This document shows, in pieces, positions 8,988 to 17,209 of a stretch of DNA of 64,000 nt. The stretch comes from an uncultured Eubacteriales bacterium (lineage in GTDB: Bacteria; Bacillota; Clostridia; Oscillospirales; CAG-272): contig CAKRZE010000007.1 of NCBI GenBank assembly GCA_934432725.1, forward strand, positions 47,354-111,353, in the 5' to 3' direction. A program made the translations under genes and the position numbers. A model generated the notes under the pieces. That model was given only the letters and a program-made list of their open reading frames with translations, had not been told where the DNA came from and did no database searches. The stretch's first letter is position 1. Each line of letters opens with the position of its first letter.

Positions 8988-9863
8988 TCAGAAAAAGCGA
9001 AAGCGGAGACCTCCGTCCGCTCTGCCGGCGAGGGCTGCGGGGATGATTGCCTCGGAAATATCGGAAACGGCGATGCACGCCTCCCGGCTGATGCCGTCGA
9101 TTTCCACAAGGTCCGGAATAAATCCGATCAGGATTCCCTCCTGCCGGACGCCGGACAGCGGGATCATCCGGATCCTGCGCATTTCGGAAAGCTCCAGAGA
9201 GCCGAAATGCTCTTCTCCGTCGGAATTCATGAGCTTTGCAAGCTGCGGTGTCAAAACCGGCTCCAACACGCCGCGCGGCACCACAATGACCGGGGCGCCT
9301 CCGAACGGGTCGGACAGAAAATTGCCGGTGTCGGTGATGCCCTGAAAGGTGACGCTTTTCCGGCGGTACTTGACGCGCACCTCCGTTTCGGCGGCAAACC
9401 GGCGCTTTTGTGCGAATCGTCCGCCCGCAAGGGTGACGATGCCGCAGATGCCTGCCGTCACCGCCATCCAGCCGAGCGGTATACCGGAAAGTGCCGTGGC
9501 ACTGTCGGTTGCCGGAAGAAAGGTCTGACCGCGCAGCCGGTTCAGAAGACTGTACAGCGCCGTCATGGCGCCTCCCATGACACATCCGATCCCGTAAAAC
9601 AGCGCTGCGCAGGGGATCAGATGCGTCCCGAATACGATGTAGCACATGAGGAAGGATACGGCAATGTGAATCAGCAGCGCAATCAGAAGGCTGCCCTCCA
9701 GCATGACCGCCGCAATTCCGTAGATGCCTCCCGCAGCTGCCGAAAGAAGCAGATGACGGACCTTCATCTTACGGTGCAGGAGCTTGCCGGTGAGAAAAAG
9801 TGTCAGAAAATCCATGGAAAAATTGATCAGAAACAGTATGTCTCCGTAAATAACCTGCTCCAT
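8988..9863 (-). CDS. spoIIGA: Pro-sigma-E processing aspartic peptidase SpoIIGA
   Basis: Membrane-embedded protease that removes the pro-sequence of SigE in the mother cell. 291 aa. Residues 1-155 contain about five hydrophobic segments. The C-terminal domain has the aspartic-protease-like motif ITDTGNFLSDPFGG, with the likely catalytic Asp at residue 178. The family pattern PVIVVPRGVLEPV and GFIPDLVEI follow. The start is ATG 9863; the nearest SD is GGAAAGG, 14 bases upstream, with an imperfect GCATATGC palindrome in the spacer. It lies first in the spoIIGA-sigE pair, with a candidate Spo0A-type promoter upstream. Confidence 0.95.
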   Translation of the reverse strand: MEQVIYGDILFLINFSMDFLTLFLTGKLLHRKMKVRHLLLSAAAGGIYGIAAVMLEGSLLIALLIHIAVSFLMCYIVFGTHLIPCAALFYGIGCVMGGAMTALYSLLNRLRGQTFLPATDSATALSGIPLGWMAVTAGICGIVTLAGGRFAQKRRFAAETEVRVKYRRKSVTFQGITDTGNFLSDPFGGAPVIVVPRGVLEPVLTPQLAKLMNSDGEEHFGSLELSEMRRIRMIPLSGVRQEGILIGFIPDLVEIDGISREACIAVSDISEAIIPAALAGRADGGLRFRFF

Positions 9864-9953
9864 ATCCGCATATGCAACCTTTCCGCCATATCATACGGCA
9901 TATCTGCCGTGTGCGGACACCGTGTGAGGCTCCTGTTTCCGGCTGACAACGGT

Positions 9954-9987
9954 ATTATAGCATGCATGCGCCGGAAATTTTGTCGGA
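9954..9987 (-). promoter_or_regulatory. Candidate spoIIGA promoter with a Spo0A-box-like site
   Basis: TATAAT lies on the minus strand at 9959-9954 with no good -35 at 17 bp. At 9981-9987 the plus strand reads TGTCGGA, one mismatch from the 0A box TGTCGAA. It sits where a -35 would be, as expected for a Spo0A-activated spoIIG promoter. The predicted start point is near 9947. Confidence 0.45.
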
Positions 9988-10514
9988 AGCCAGCCGCGCA
10001 CCTTCGCTTTTTTTACGGAATGCCGTCGGAATGAGGGCGGTTTGGGGGAATGCGGGAGGAAGCCGCGATGCAAAAAGGTGCACGGAACACGGCGCATCGG
10101 GCAGGACTGCGGGAGGAAACGGCATTCGGGGGAGGGACGGTGCTGCCGGATACGGCTGTGCGGCCGACCGGGGGGACGGGGATATGGCGGGTGCAGGCAT
10201 GCTGCGGCAGAGGGCGGCGTGCACAGGAGCAATGGGGGCTGAAAGAGACAGCGCGCGGAATTTCGGTCGTACTGCAACAGGAGTACGGCGTGTCCGGAGC
10301 AGGATCGGGCTGCCGGAGGCGGGACATGCGGCGGCATCGTGCGCGGAGCGGTATCGGGGGAAAGGCTGAAAAAGCTGTGCTGACCTTGTTCCGGACGGCT
10401 GTCTGCGCCAAGGACTTCCGGGACTGCCGGCTGACGACATCCGGCACGGAAGCCGGTCGGCGGGACAAGATGACCGCCGGGGGCTTTGCGGGCTCAGAGG
10501 CTGCATTGGACCGG
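9988..10514. other. Gene-free GC-rich interval
   Basis: Between the spoIIGA promoter and the RNHCP terminator. Open frames on both strands give arginine-, alanine- or proline-rich translations with no family resemblance and no convincing SD. Nothing is annotated here. Confidence 0.6.
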
Positions 10515-10549
10515 CAAAACAAAAAAGAGCCGTGATGCTTTCACAGCTC
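10515..10549 (-). terminator. Intrinsic terminator after the RNHCP gene
   Basis: The minus strand reads GAGCTGTG, loop AAAGCAT, CACGGCTC (one T-G wobble), then TTTTTTGTTTT. It lies about 180 bp past the RNHCP stop. Confidence 0.8.
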
Positions 10550-10727
10550 CCTGAGGATGCGGCATGTTCGACGCGGACGGGGCGGGGTTGCCTTCTTTTT
10601 CAGGCTCCGGTCTTTTTGACGGCGGAACGGAACACCGACCGGGACAATGCCTGCGGCTCCCGTCCGCTTGTCCGGCGGAAGACGGACGGCACGGAAGGGG
10701 ACATCCTCCCGCGCACATGCTGCGCTT

Positions 10728-11057
10728 TTACACGCCGCGCGCAGTCAGGCGGATCAAAAGGTCCAGATTGTCCGGCTGGCAGCCCGCTTCATAGGCAGCC
10801 TTATTGCGCCGGACGGCTCCGCACTTTCTGCACTTATGGATCAGGATATAGCCGCGTTTGGTATCGGGCTGCGCGGAAATCGGGTCCATGATGCCTCCGC
10901 ATTCCGCCGCACGGTCGCCGGGATTGACATCTACGTGCAGAGAGCAGAGGCAGAAGGGACAGTGGTTCCGGGAGGTATAGCCGAGCGGCAGCACCTCTTT
11001 CCCGCAGTTGAGGCAGACAAAGCCGCTGTCGTTTTTTGAAAAGCGCTTGGTTTCCAT
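10728..11057 (-). CDS. RNHCP-domain zinc-ribbon protein
   Basis: 109 aa. Contains the family-naming motif RNHCPFC plus a second pair CLNC, then HKCRKCGAVRRNK, giving two Cys2-type zinc-binding knuckles. The start METKRFSKNDSGFVC is typical of the family, 9 bases after AGGAG. The biochemical role of RNHCP proteins is not established; the zinc ribbons suggest nucleic-acid or ribosome association. It stands alone, with a terminator at 10515-10549. Confidence 0.85.
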   Translation of the reverse strand: METKRFSKNDSGFVCLNCGKEVLPLGYTSRNHCPFCLCSLHVDVNPGDRAAECGGIMDPISAQPDTKRGYILIHKCRKCGAVRRNKAAYEAGCQPDNLDLLIRLTARGV

Positions 11058-11371
11058 ATCTGTTTTCTCCTGTTTCCCGGCAGTGCTTTTGCATGCCGAT
11101 GCCTGATTTCCGCTGCCTTAAGGGGCATGGTATGGGTATTACTCCGGAGGGAACTCACGGCGTTTGCACGGCTGCCGCTCCGGGACATGCTTTGCCGACG
11201 GGAGGACGTCCGGAGGAACGGAGTGCGGAACGGCATCGCACCGTGCGCCGGAGCGTTCCGGACAGGGGCGCCCTCCGCCTCCCGTTTTTCCGGGAGCGGC
11301 ACGGAATTCCGTCCCTGCCTGCGTGGGAGGCGGATCATGCCCTTTCGGGATGTCTTAGGGGGAGCCGGCGC

Positions 11372-12031
11372 TTAAATCAGCTGCTGCTCGTTGATGATCA
11401 GACGGAAAGAAAGCCCGAGGCGCTCCGCTGCCTTGCGGCAGAGGATCATGCGGTCCATGAAGATTTCGAAATAGTCCATGACCGAGCCGTAATGTGTGTC
11501 GATGGAGAGCTTCAGCTTAATGATGGAGTGGTTTTCGTTGATTTTCAGCTCGGACCGCTTGACGGAATAGTTGACTCTGTCGTGAATGTCAAACGTGCCG
11601 GTATCCCGGTTCCGGACGCGGCTGCGGCGGACATCCGACTTGTCTGCAAGGATCAGGGCGGCAGCCATGGGGCTGACCGGCTTTCCCGTGCCTTCATCGT
11701 GGTTTCCGATTGCGGTCACGATCTCGGAAATCTCAAGCGGCTCCATCCCCAGATTGTCCAGAATGCGGAATGCCATGACGGCTCCGCTCTGGGAGTGATC
11801 GACGCGGTTGACCAGATTGCCGATGTCGTGCAGGTATGCCGCGATCTGCATGAGCTCGATCTCTCTTTCCGGATAGCCGAGGGTTTCAAGAATATATTTT
11901 CCGTTTTGCGCAACGGTTCCGACGTGTGCAAAGCTGTGCTCCGTGAAGCCGAGGGCTGCAAGGGACTCATCCGCCTTCCGGATGTAGGTCTGAATGGCGT
12001 TGTTCTGTTTGATTTCGTCATAGGTGATCAT
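11372..12031 (-). CDS. HD-domain phosphohydrolase
   Basis: 219 aa. The HD signature is complete: HVGTVAQNG, AAYLHDIGN, NHDEGTG and ADKSDVRR, consistent with a metal-dependent phosphohydrolase. The C-terminal 75 residues are a family-specific extension. The substrate is unknown; nucleotides or (p)ppGpp-like molecules are possible. The start is ATG 12031, 4 bases after the stop of the histidine kinase gene, with its SD (GAAGGAAAGGA) inside the kinase's last codons. It is therefore the third gene of the PhoP/PhoR-like operon. Confidence 0.8.
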   Translation of the reverse strand: MITYDEIKQNNAIQTYIRKADESLAALGFTEHSFAHVGTVAQNGKYILETLGYPEREIELMQIAAYLHDIGNLVNRVDHSQSGAVMAFRILDNLGMEPLEISEIVTAIGNHDEGTGKPVSPMAAALILADKSDVRRSRVRNRDTGTFDIHDRVNYSVKRSELKINENHSIIKLKLSIDTHYGSVMDYFEIFMDRMILCRKAAERLGLSFRLIINEQQLI

Positions 12032-12035
12032 GCGG

Positions 12036-13745
12036 TCAGAGGTCCTTTCCTTCTGAGTCGGTCAGCGTGCGGGCGGAGCCTGACGCCAGCCTGTTTTCGG
12101 TTGGCGGGAAGGTGACGGTGATGCAGGTTCCCTTCCCCTCCTCACTGGACAGGGACAGGCGGGCGCCGTGGTACTGCACACCGTGCTTGACAATGGAAAG
12201 TCCGAGCCCGGTTCCCCCGATTTCGCGGCTGTGACTCTTGTCAACGCGGTAGAAGCGTTCAAATACGCGGCTTTGGCAGGCATACGGAATGCCGATGCCG
12301 GTGTCCCTGACGGAGAGCAGCACCTGTTCCCCCGTTTTTTCGACTTTTACGGTGACAGAGCCGTTTTCCTTGTTGTATTTGATCGCGTTGTCGCAGAGAT
12401 TGTAGACCGTCTCATAAAGGATATGACGGACGCCGTAAACCGATGCATGCGTGCCGTTCAGCGCCAGCGCGATATGATGCGGCTCTGCGGCGGGGCGGAG
12501 CGCATCCAGAATTCCGGCGGACAGCTCGTAAAGATCGACCGGCTCCCATGCAAAGGAGGAGTCGTTTTCATCCAGACGCGACAAATCGATAATATCGTTG
12601 ATCAGTCCGATCAGGCGGGAGGATTCCCGGTAGATGTCGCCGGCGAATTCCTTCATTTTGTCAGGCGGCACCATTCCCTCCTTCATCAGCTCCGCAAAGC
12701 CGGATATGGAGGTGAGCGGCGTTTTCAGCTCGTGGGATACGTTGGCGGAGAACTCCCGCCGCAAAGCCTCCCGCTGCTCCTCCTCGGTCACGTCCAGAAT
12801 GACGGCGGCAACACCGGACACCTGTCCCTGCGCAACGATCGGCGATGCCGTGACGCGGTATACGGCGCCCTCGTCCGTCTCCAGCAGCACGTCCGCGTGA
12901 ATGCCTGCGGCTGCCGATTCAAGCGCCTGACGGATTTTTCCGTTGCAGGTGACGCCGATCCGCGGCGTTTCCTCCTCTTTCCCGAACAGGAGACGGCGCG
13001 CACTGCGGTTTCCGGACAGAATATTCATCTTGCGGTCGATCAGAAGGAAGCCTTCCTTCATATGCTCGGTCAAAGCATCGAATTCCCGTTTCTTTGCCTC
13101 CAGCTCGTCCATCTGGCGCCGTATGGTGCGGTTCTGCTCCTGAAGGCGGAGGATCAGAGGCTCCAGCTCCCGGTAGCAGACCGGCGTCGGATGGTCCGGG
13201 TCGATCGCATTGATCGGCTTTGTAATCTGCCGCGCGAGACGGTAGGAGAGCAGTCCGCCGAACACTGCCAGAAGGAGCGCAGCCGCAATGACCGGGGTGG
13301 TCAGACGGGGCAGCATGGCAAGCGCGGTCTTCTGCGTGCAGGATATGCGCAGAACGGTGCCGTCCTCCGTTCTGACCGCGTAATAAAGCGTCCGCTCCAA
13401 AAGCGTTTCCGAAAAATGGCTCGCGCGTCCCGTGCCGTTTTGCAGAGCCTCTTTGATTTCGGGTCGGCTGAGGTGGTTTTCCATCGCGGTGTGGTCCGCG
13501 GCGCTGTCAAACAGGACGGAGCCGTCGGACGCGATCCAGGTGATGCGGCTGTCGATCCTGAGGTTCTCCAGATAGTCCCTGCCTGCCGCAGACATTGCCT
13601 GCGTGATGCACTGCGCCTCTGCGTCAAGCTGGGTGTATGCCTGCTCCTCCGCATAGTCGAACATGATTGCGATCGAAAGAACGGTGCTGATGAGAAGGAC
13701 CGCAAGACCGGTCAGAAAGGTGCTGCGGAATATTTTTTCGGTCAT
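12036..13745 (-). CDS. phoR: PhoR-like sensor histidine kinase
   Basis: 569 aa membrane sensor. TM1 spans residues 5-31 and TM2 about 155-178, enclosing an extracytoplasmic sensor of about 120 residues. A short HAMP-like linker (RLARQITKPINAI), a coiled segment and a PAS domain (LTEHMKEGFLLIDRKMNIL) follow. HisKA contains the phospho-acceptor His338 in NVSHELKTPLTSISG. The HATPase domain has NLCDNAIKYN, RDTGIGIP and GTGLGLSIVKHG. The domain order matches PhoR/WalK kinases. The start ATG 13745 overlaps the response-regulator stop by 4 bases, so the genes are translationally coupled. Pho-box-like repeats upstream favour PhoR over WalK. Confidence 0.85.
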   Translation of the reverse strand: MTEKIFRSTFLTGLAVLLISTVLSIAIMFDYAEEQAYTQLDAEAQCITQAMSAAGRDYLENLRIDSRITWIASDGSVLFDSAADHTAMENHLSRPEIKEALQNGTGRASHFSETLLERTLYYAVRTEDGTVLRISCTQKTALAMLPRLTTPVIAAALLLAVFGGLLSYRLARQITKPINAIDPDHPTPVCYRELEPLILRLQEQNRTIRRQMDELEAKKREFDALTEHMKEGFLLIDRKMNILSGNRSARRLLFGKEEETPRIGVTCNGKIRQALESAAAGIHADVLLETDEGAVYRVTASPIVAQGQVSGVAAVILDVTEEEQREALRREFSANVSHELKTPLTSISGFAELMKEGMVPPDKMKEFAGDIYRESSRLIGLINDIIDLSRLDENDSSFAWEPVDLYELSAGILDALRPAAEPHHIALALNGTHASVYGVRHILYETVYNLCDNAIKYNKENGSVTVKVEKTGEQVLLSVRDTGIGIPYACQSRVFERFYRVDKSHSREIGGTGLGLSIVKHGVQYHGARLSLSSEEGKGTCITVTFPPTENRLASGSARTLTDSEGKDL

Positions 13746-14428
13746 GGCGCCTCCTCCAGGAGCTTATAGCCGACGCCCCGTACCGTTTCAATGTGAGAGC
13801 CGGCTTCCCCGAGCTTTGCACGCAGCGTCCGGATATGCACGTCAAGTGTGCGGTTTTCACGGTCGGCGTCATAGCCCCACACGCGGTCCATCAGTGCCGA
13901 ACGGGTCAGGACGCGTCCGCTGTTCTCCGCAAGTGCGAGCAGCAGTTCAAACTCCTTGTAGGTCAGAAGGACCTCTTTTCCCTCCACCGTGACCGTGCGG
14001 CGGTCCGGGCAGATGTCAAGGCTGCCGAAACGGTATTCCTTTCCCGGCTTGCTTCCTGCGGCGGGAGAGGTCCTGCGGAGCACCGCCCGGATGCGTGCGG
14101 TCAGCTCCATCATGCCGAACGGCTTGGAGATAAAGTCATCCGCACCGTAGTCCAGCCCGATTACCCGGTCGTATTCCGTGTTTTTCGCGGTCAGCATGAC
14201 CACCGGCAGATCTTTTGTTGCGGAGGCTGCGCGAAGCTTCTTCAGGACGGACATGCCGTCCTCCTCCGGCAGCATGATATCAAGAAGCACCAGCTCGGGC
14301 AGCTCCTCGCGGATCGCCTTCCAGAAGGCAGAGGGCGCGGCAAAGCCCTTTGCGGGGATGCCCTGACTCTCCAGTCCGTAGCATACCAGCTTTCTGATGC
14401 TGTCATCGTCTTCCAGCAGATATATCAT
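13742..14428 (-). CDS. phoP: PhoP/PhoB-like response regulator
   Basis: 228 aa OmpR/PhoB-family regulator. The receiver domain has the acidic pocket EDDDS, phospho-acceptor Asp50 in LLDIMLPEEDG, VMLTAKN and SKPFGMMELTARIRA. The C-terminal winged helix has LTYKEFELLLALAENSGRVLTR, DVHIRTLRAKLG and the final RGVGYKL. First gene of the three-gene operon with the kinase and the HD protein. The predicted start is ATG 14428, with only a weak SD (AGAGAG). Tandem TTAACA repeats upstream suggest autoregulation by PhoP, as in Bacillus. Confidence 0.87.
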   Translation of the reverse strand: MIYLLEDDDSIRKLVCYGLESQGIPAKGFAAPSAFWKAIREELPELVLLDIMLPEEDGMSVLKKLRAASATKDLPVVMLTAKNTEYDRVIGLDYGADDFISKPFGMMELTARIRAVLRRTSPAAGSKPGKEYRFGSLDICPDRRTVTVEGKEVLLTYKEFELLLALAENSGRVLTRSALMDRVWGYDADRENRTLDVHIRTLRAKLGEAGSHIETVRGVGYKLLEEAP

Positions 14429-14549
14429 AAGAAGGTATCTCTCTTTCCGCGCGGTGCTGCCGCTTCCCCGGAGAGAGGAAACGGGATGGGGTCCGCGCTC
14501 TTGTCATGATAAGGATACGCGGGTTATGTAAAATACACATGCAGGTGAA

Positions 14550-14566
14550 TGTTAAATCTATGTTAA
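14550..14566 (-). promoter_or_regulatory. Pho-box-like direct repeat
   Basis: On the minus strand TTAACA occurs twice with an 11-bp period (14566-14561 and 14555-14550), matching the Firmicute PhoP box TTAACA-N5-TTAACA. A related TTTAAC/TTAATA register lies just upstream. It sits about 120 bp before the response-regulator start. Confidence 0.6.
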
Positions 14567-14729
14567 ATATTAACTGCGAATCCGCGCGGGAAGCCGATGC
14601 CGCTGCGGAAGCGTCCTTTGTGCGGCGGGATGTAATACGGCTGGCGCAGTGAGGAGCTTTTGGCGGGAGGCGGGGCGGAAGAGCGCCCATGCTCCGCCGT
14701 GTCTGCCTATGCCGGAGCGTATGACCGAT

Positions 14730-14760
14730 GCGGGCTGCGGAAAAAGCCTCCGCAGCCCGC
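14730..14760. terminator. Strong 11-bp hairpin beyond the flotillin gene
   Basis: GCGGGCTGCGG / CCGCAGCCCGC with loop AAAAAGCCT. The plus strand is followed by ACTTTTT; the minus strand has no T-run after it. It probably insulates the flotillin transcript (stop 14774) from the phoP region. Confidence 0.6.
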
Positions 14761-14773
14761 ACTTTTTGGAAAT

Positions 14774-16231
14774 TCAGTTCTGACGGTCCGCAGGATCGGC
14801 GGTTCTGCCCGCCGCTGCCGCTCCGCCGACCGCACCCGCAAGAAGTGCAGCCAGATCCAGACCGGTGGATTCCTTCATGCCGTCCATGACCTGTCCGGCG
14901 CTGTTCATGACATCGCGCACGACCTTTGTCGCATTTCCGTCGCCGTACATGACGATCTTGTCGGTCTGCGCCAGAGGCGCCGCCGCGTTCTTGACAACAT
15001 CGGGCAGTGCGTTGAGGTACATTTCAAGCACAGAGGCTTCGCCCATCTTTTTCTGAGCCTCCGCCTTCTTTTCGATTGCTTCCGCTTCGGCAATGCCCTT
15101 TGCGCGGATACCCTCCGCCTCCTGCTCCATGGAATAGCGGAGCGCCTCCGCCTCCACCTTCTGCGCTTCTGCGCGCTGGATGGCTTCGTATTTCTTTGCT
15201 TCCGCTTCCTTCTGGCGCGTGATCAGGGCGGCGACTGCATCCTTTTCCGCCTTGTAGTTCATGGCGTCCGCCTGCTTGCGCACCTCTGCGTCAAGCATTT
15301 TCTCTTTTAGAGTGATTTCCTTTTCGGCAAGCTCGGTTTCCTTTGCCTTTGCGGCGATGTCGGCTTCCTTCCGCGTGACCTCGATGGTCTTGCGCTGATT
15401 TTCCTGCTGGATGGAGTATGCGGCGTCCGCCTCCGCCTTCTTGGTGTCCGCCTTGATCTGCATTTCAGCCTGCTGCACGGAAAGCTCTGCATTCTGCTCT
15501 GCGATCTTCTTTTCCGCCTCGACCTTGATGGCGTTCGCCTCCTGCTGTGCGCGGGAGGTTGCGATGGCAATGTCGCGCTGTGCGTTTGCCTTGGCAATCT
15601 GCGCGTTCTTGCGGATCTGCTCCACGTTGTCGATACCCATGTTTTCTATGGTTCCGGCGCCGTCCTTGAAATTCTGGATGTTGAAGTTTACGACCTCAAT
15701 GCCGAGCTTTTCCATGTCGGGCACGACGTTTTCCGTGATCTTCTTGGCAACGCCCTGCCGGTCCTGGACCATTTCCTTCAGACCGACGGAGCCGACGATT
15801 TCGCGCATGTTGCCCTCCAGCACCTGTGTGACCAGACTGATCAGCTCTGCCTGACGCATGCCGAGCAGGGATTCGGCAGCCCGCTTCAGAAGCTCCGGAT
15901 TGGAGGAAATCTTGATGTTTGCGACGCCGTCCACCGTGACGTTGATGAATTCGTTTGTGGGAACCGCCTCGGAGGTCTTGACATCGACCTGCATGACCTT
16001 CAGCGAGAGCTTATCGACCCGTTCAAAGAACGGAACCCGGAAGCCGGCGCGTCCGATCAGGATACGCTTCTTCCCCATACCGGTGATGATGTAAGCAGTA
16101 TCCGGGGGAGCCTTCAGATAGCCGATGATGAAGAGCACCAAAAGAACTGCTGCGGCAATCAGAACGACCTCAAGAGTGGGGCTGATCGCTGCCGTGAGAG
16201 CCGCCGGCGCGGCTGTATAGGATAAAACCAT
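14774..16231 (-). CDS. Flotillin-like SPFH/band-7 membrane protein
   Basis: 485 aa. ATG 16231 follows GGGAGG at ideal spacing. An in-frame ATG 24 codons upstream overlaps a leader hairpin and lacks an SD. The N-terminal TM is at residues 13-37. The SPFH domain contains YIITGMGKKRILIGRAGFRVPF. A long Ala/Glu/Lys-rich coiled coil occupies about residues 190-420, with repeated AEAEA and KAEA. The C-terminus is Ala/Gly-rich. Flotillins scaffold ordered membrane domains in bacteria. No NfeD partner is adjacent, which is unusual. Transcription runs from a consensus promoter through a 187-nt leader containing a terminator. Confidence 0.88.
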   Translation of the reverse strand: MVLSYTAAPAALTAAISPTLEVVLIAAAVLLVLFIIGYLKAPPDTAYIITGMGKKRILIGRAGFRVPFFERVDKLSLKVMQVDVKTSEAVPTNEFINVTVDGVANIKISSNPELLKRAAESLLGMRQAELISLVTQVLEGNMREIVGSVGLKEMVQDRQGVAKKITENVVPDMEKLGIEVVNFNIQNFKDGAGTIENMGIDNVEQIRKNAQIAKANAQRDIAIATSRAQQEANAIKVEAEKKIAEQNAELSVQQAEMQIKADTKKAEADAAYSIQQENQRKTIEVTRKEADIAAKAKETELAEKEITLKEKMLDAEVRKQADAMNYKAEKDAVAALITRQKEAEAKKYEAIQRAEAQKVEAEALRYSMEQEAEGIRAKGIAEAEAIEKKAEAQKKMGEASVLEMYLNALPDVVKNAAAPLAQTDKIVMYGDGNATKVVRDVMNSAGQVMDGMKESTGLDLAALLAGAVGGAAAAGRTADPADRQN

Positions 16232-16418
16232 GGCGAAACCTCCCTTTGCGGTTTGAAGTGTGACTGGGGGAATTTTTCGTATAAAAAAACTCTTATCGGA
16301 CATGTGTACGGTAAGAGATGTATTGATATATCGTTTTGCTTCCGAAATCTGCCGGGGCAGACGTTCCGGGGATTCTCATACACCGTCACATGCTGCGGCG
16401 GAGGTAACTCCCTTTGTC
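16232..16418 (-). ncRNA. Structured 5' leader of the flotillin gene, attenuator-like
   Basis: The region between the predicted start point and the ATG can form three helices on the minus strand: CCG.CGCA/TGTG.CGG near 16400-16382; CCGGAA-CG-TCTGC/GCAGA-TTTCGG near 16370-16341; and CTCTTACCG/CGATAAGAG (16317-16309 with 16298-16290) followed by TTTTTTT (16289-16283). The last is an intrinsic terminator inside the leader, about 50 nt before the SD. I do not match it to a known riboswitch. It could be an attenuator, or a terminator for read-through from upstream. Confidence 0.5.
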
Positions 16419-16424
16419 GTATTC

Positions 16425-16453
16425 AGTATAGCATGCTTTTCGCAGAATGTCAA
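16425..16453 (-). promoter_or_regulatory. Sigma-A promoter of the flotillin gene
   Basis: TTGACA (16453-16448), 17-bp spacer, TATACT (16430-16425) on the minus strand. Confidence 0.85.
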
Positions 16454-16570
16454 GATGCTTTTGTGAGATTTCCCTTCCGGCGGCGCGGGATCTGACCCTG
16501 AAAAAGAGCCGCAGAAGGCAAAGGCGCTCCGGCGTATGCCTGTGTTCCTGTCCCGGGCGTGCCGGGGCGT

Positions 16571-16809
16571 TTGCGGTGTGCGCAGACCGTCAAGGTTCGG
16601 TGCGGGACGGCTGAAGCCGGCAGAAGAATTTTACACTGTGATCATGTGACCGTGGGAACGCCGGGCTGCATCGGAGTATGCGGACCGTCAGGAGTGCCGC
16701 AGCGGGACGGCTGATGCCGGCAGAAGAATTTTACACTGTGATCATGTGACCGCGGGAATACCGGGCTGCTTCGGAGTATACGGACCGTCAGGAGTGCCGC
16801 AGCGCGGAG
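16571..16809. repeat. 100-bp tandem repeat
   Basis: Two full units (16601-16700 and 16701-16800) with exactly 100-bp period and about 7 differences, preceded by a degenerate partial unit. Each contains CAGAAGAATTTTACACTGTG then ATCATGTGACCG, an AT-rich island in otherwise GC-rich DNA. A 22-bp sequence starting AAAAAGAGCCGCAGAAGGCA occurs on both sides (16501-16522 and 16932-16953). No coding potential is evident. Confidence 0.9.
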
Positions 16810-16931
16810 GGATGCCGGCGGGAAGGCTCCGCAAGGTTATGCGGCAAGGGAGGCGGCGGGTATTTGCGGCATGTACAGGCTGGCGGCGCGGGGACTGCTC
16901 CGACCGGGGAGCCGTTTGCGGAATGGACCGT

Positions 16932-16963
16932 AAAAAGAGCCGCAGAAGGCAAAAACGGCTTTT
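16932..16963 (-). terminator. Possible terminator of the aspartokinase transcript
   Basis: The minus strand reads AAAAGCCG, loop TTTTTGCCTTCTG, CGGCTCTTTTT. The stem is only 5 bp and lies about 250 bp past the aspartokinase stop; no better candidate exists between 16964 and 17209. Confidence 0.4.
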
Positions 16964-17209
16964 CAGTCGCTCTGCAAAGCTCTGCGGCGGAGAAAAACCG
17001 GACGCGGAAGCCTCCGGCAGGTGTCCGGAGCGGCGCGGCGGAAGCGTGTGCGCCCGGGTCCGGCAGACGAGTCCGCGGACCGCTTTTCCGGGTTTGCAGC
17101 TGACTGCTGCGGAGCTTGCGGCGGGACGGGCGGTTCTGCGGAGCAGCTGCACCTCGGGGCGGCGCCGGGCTGCGGAAGCCGGATCCGGACGGCAGACGAT
17201 GCTGTCCGG

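Noticed and set aside
16232..16418. Assigning the flotillin leader to the manganese (yybP-ykoY) riboswitch because of its AAAGGGAG-like start
   Set aside because: The remaining conserved segments of that class are not recognisable, and flotillin genes are not its usual targets.
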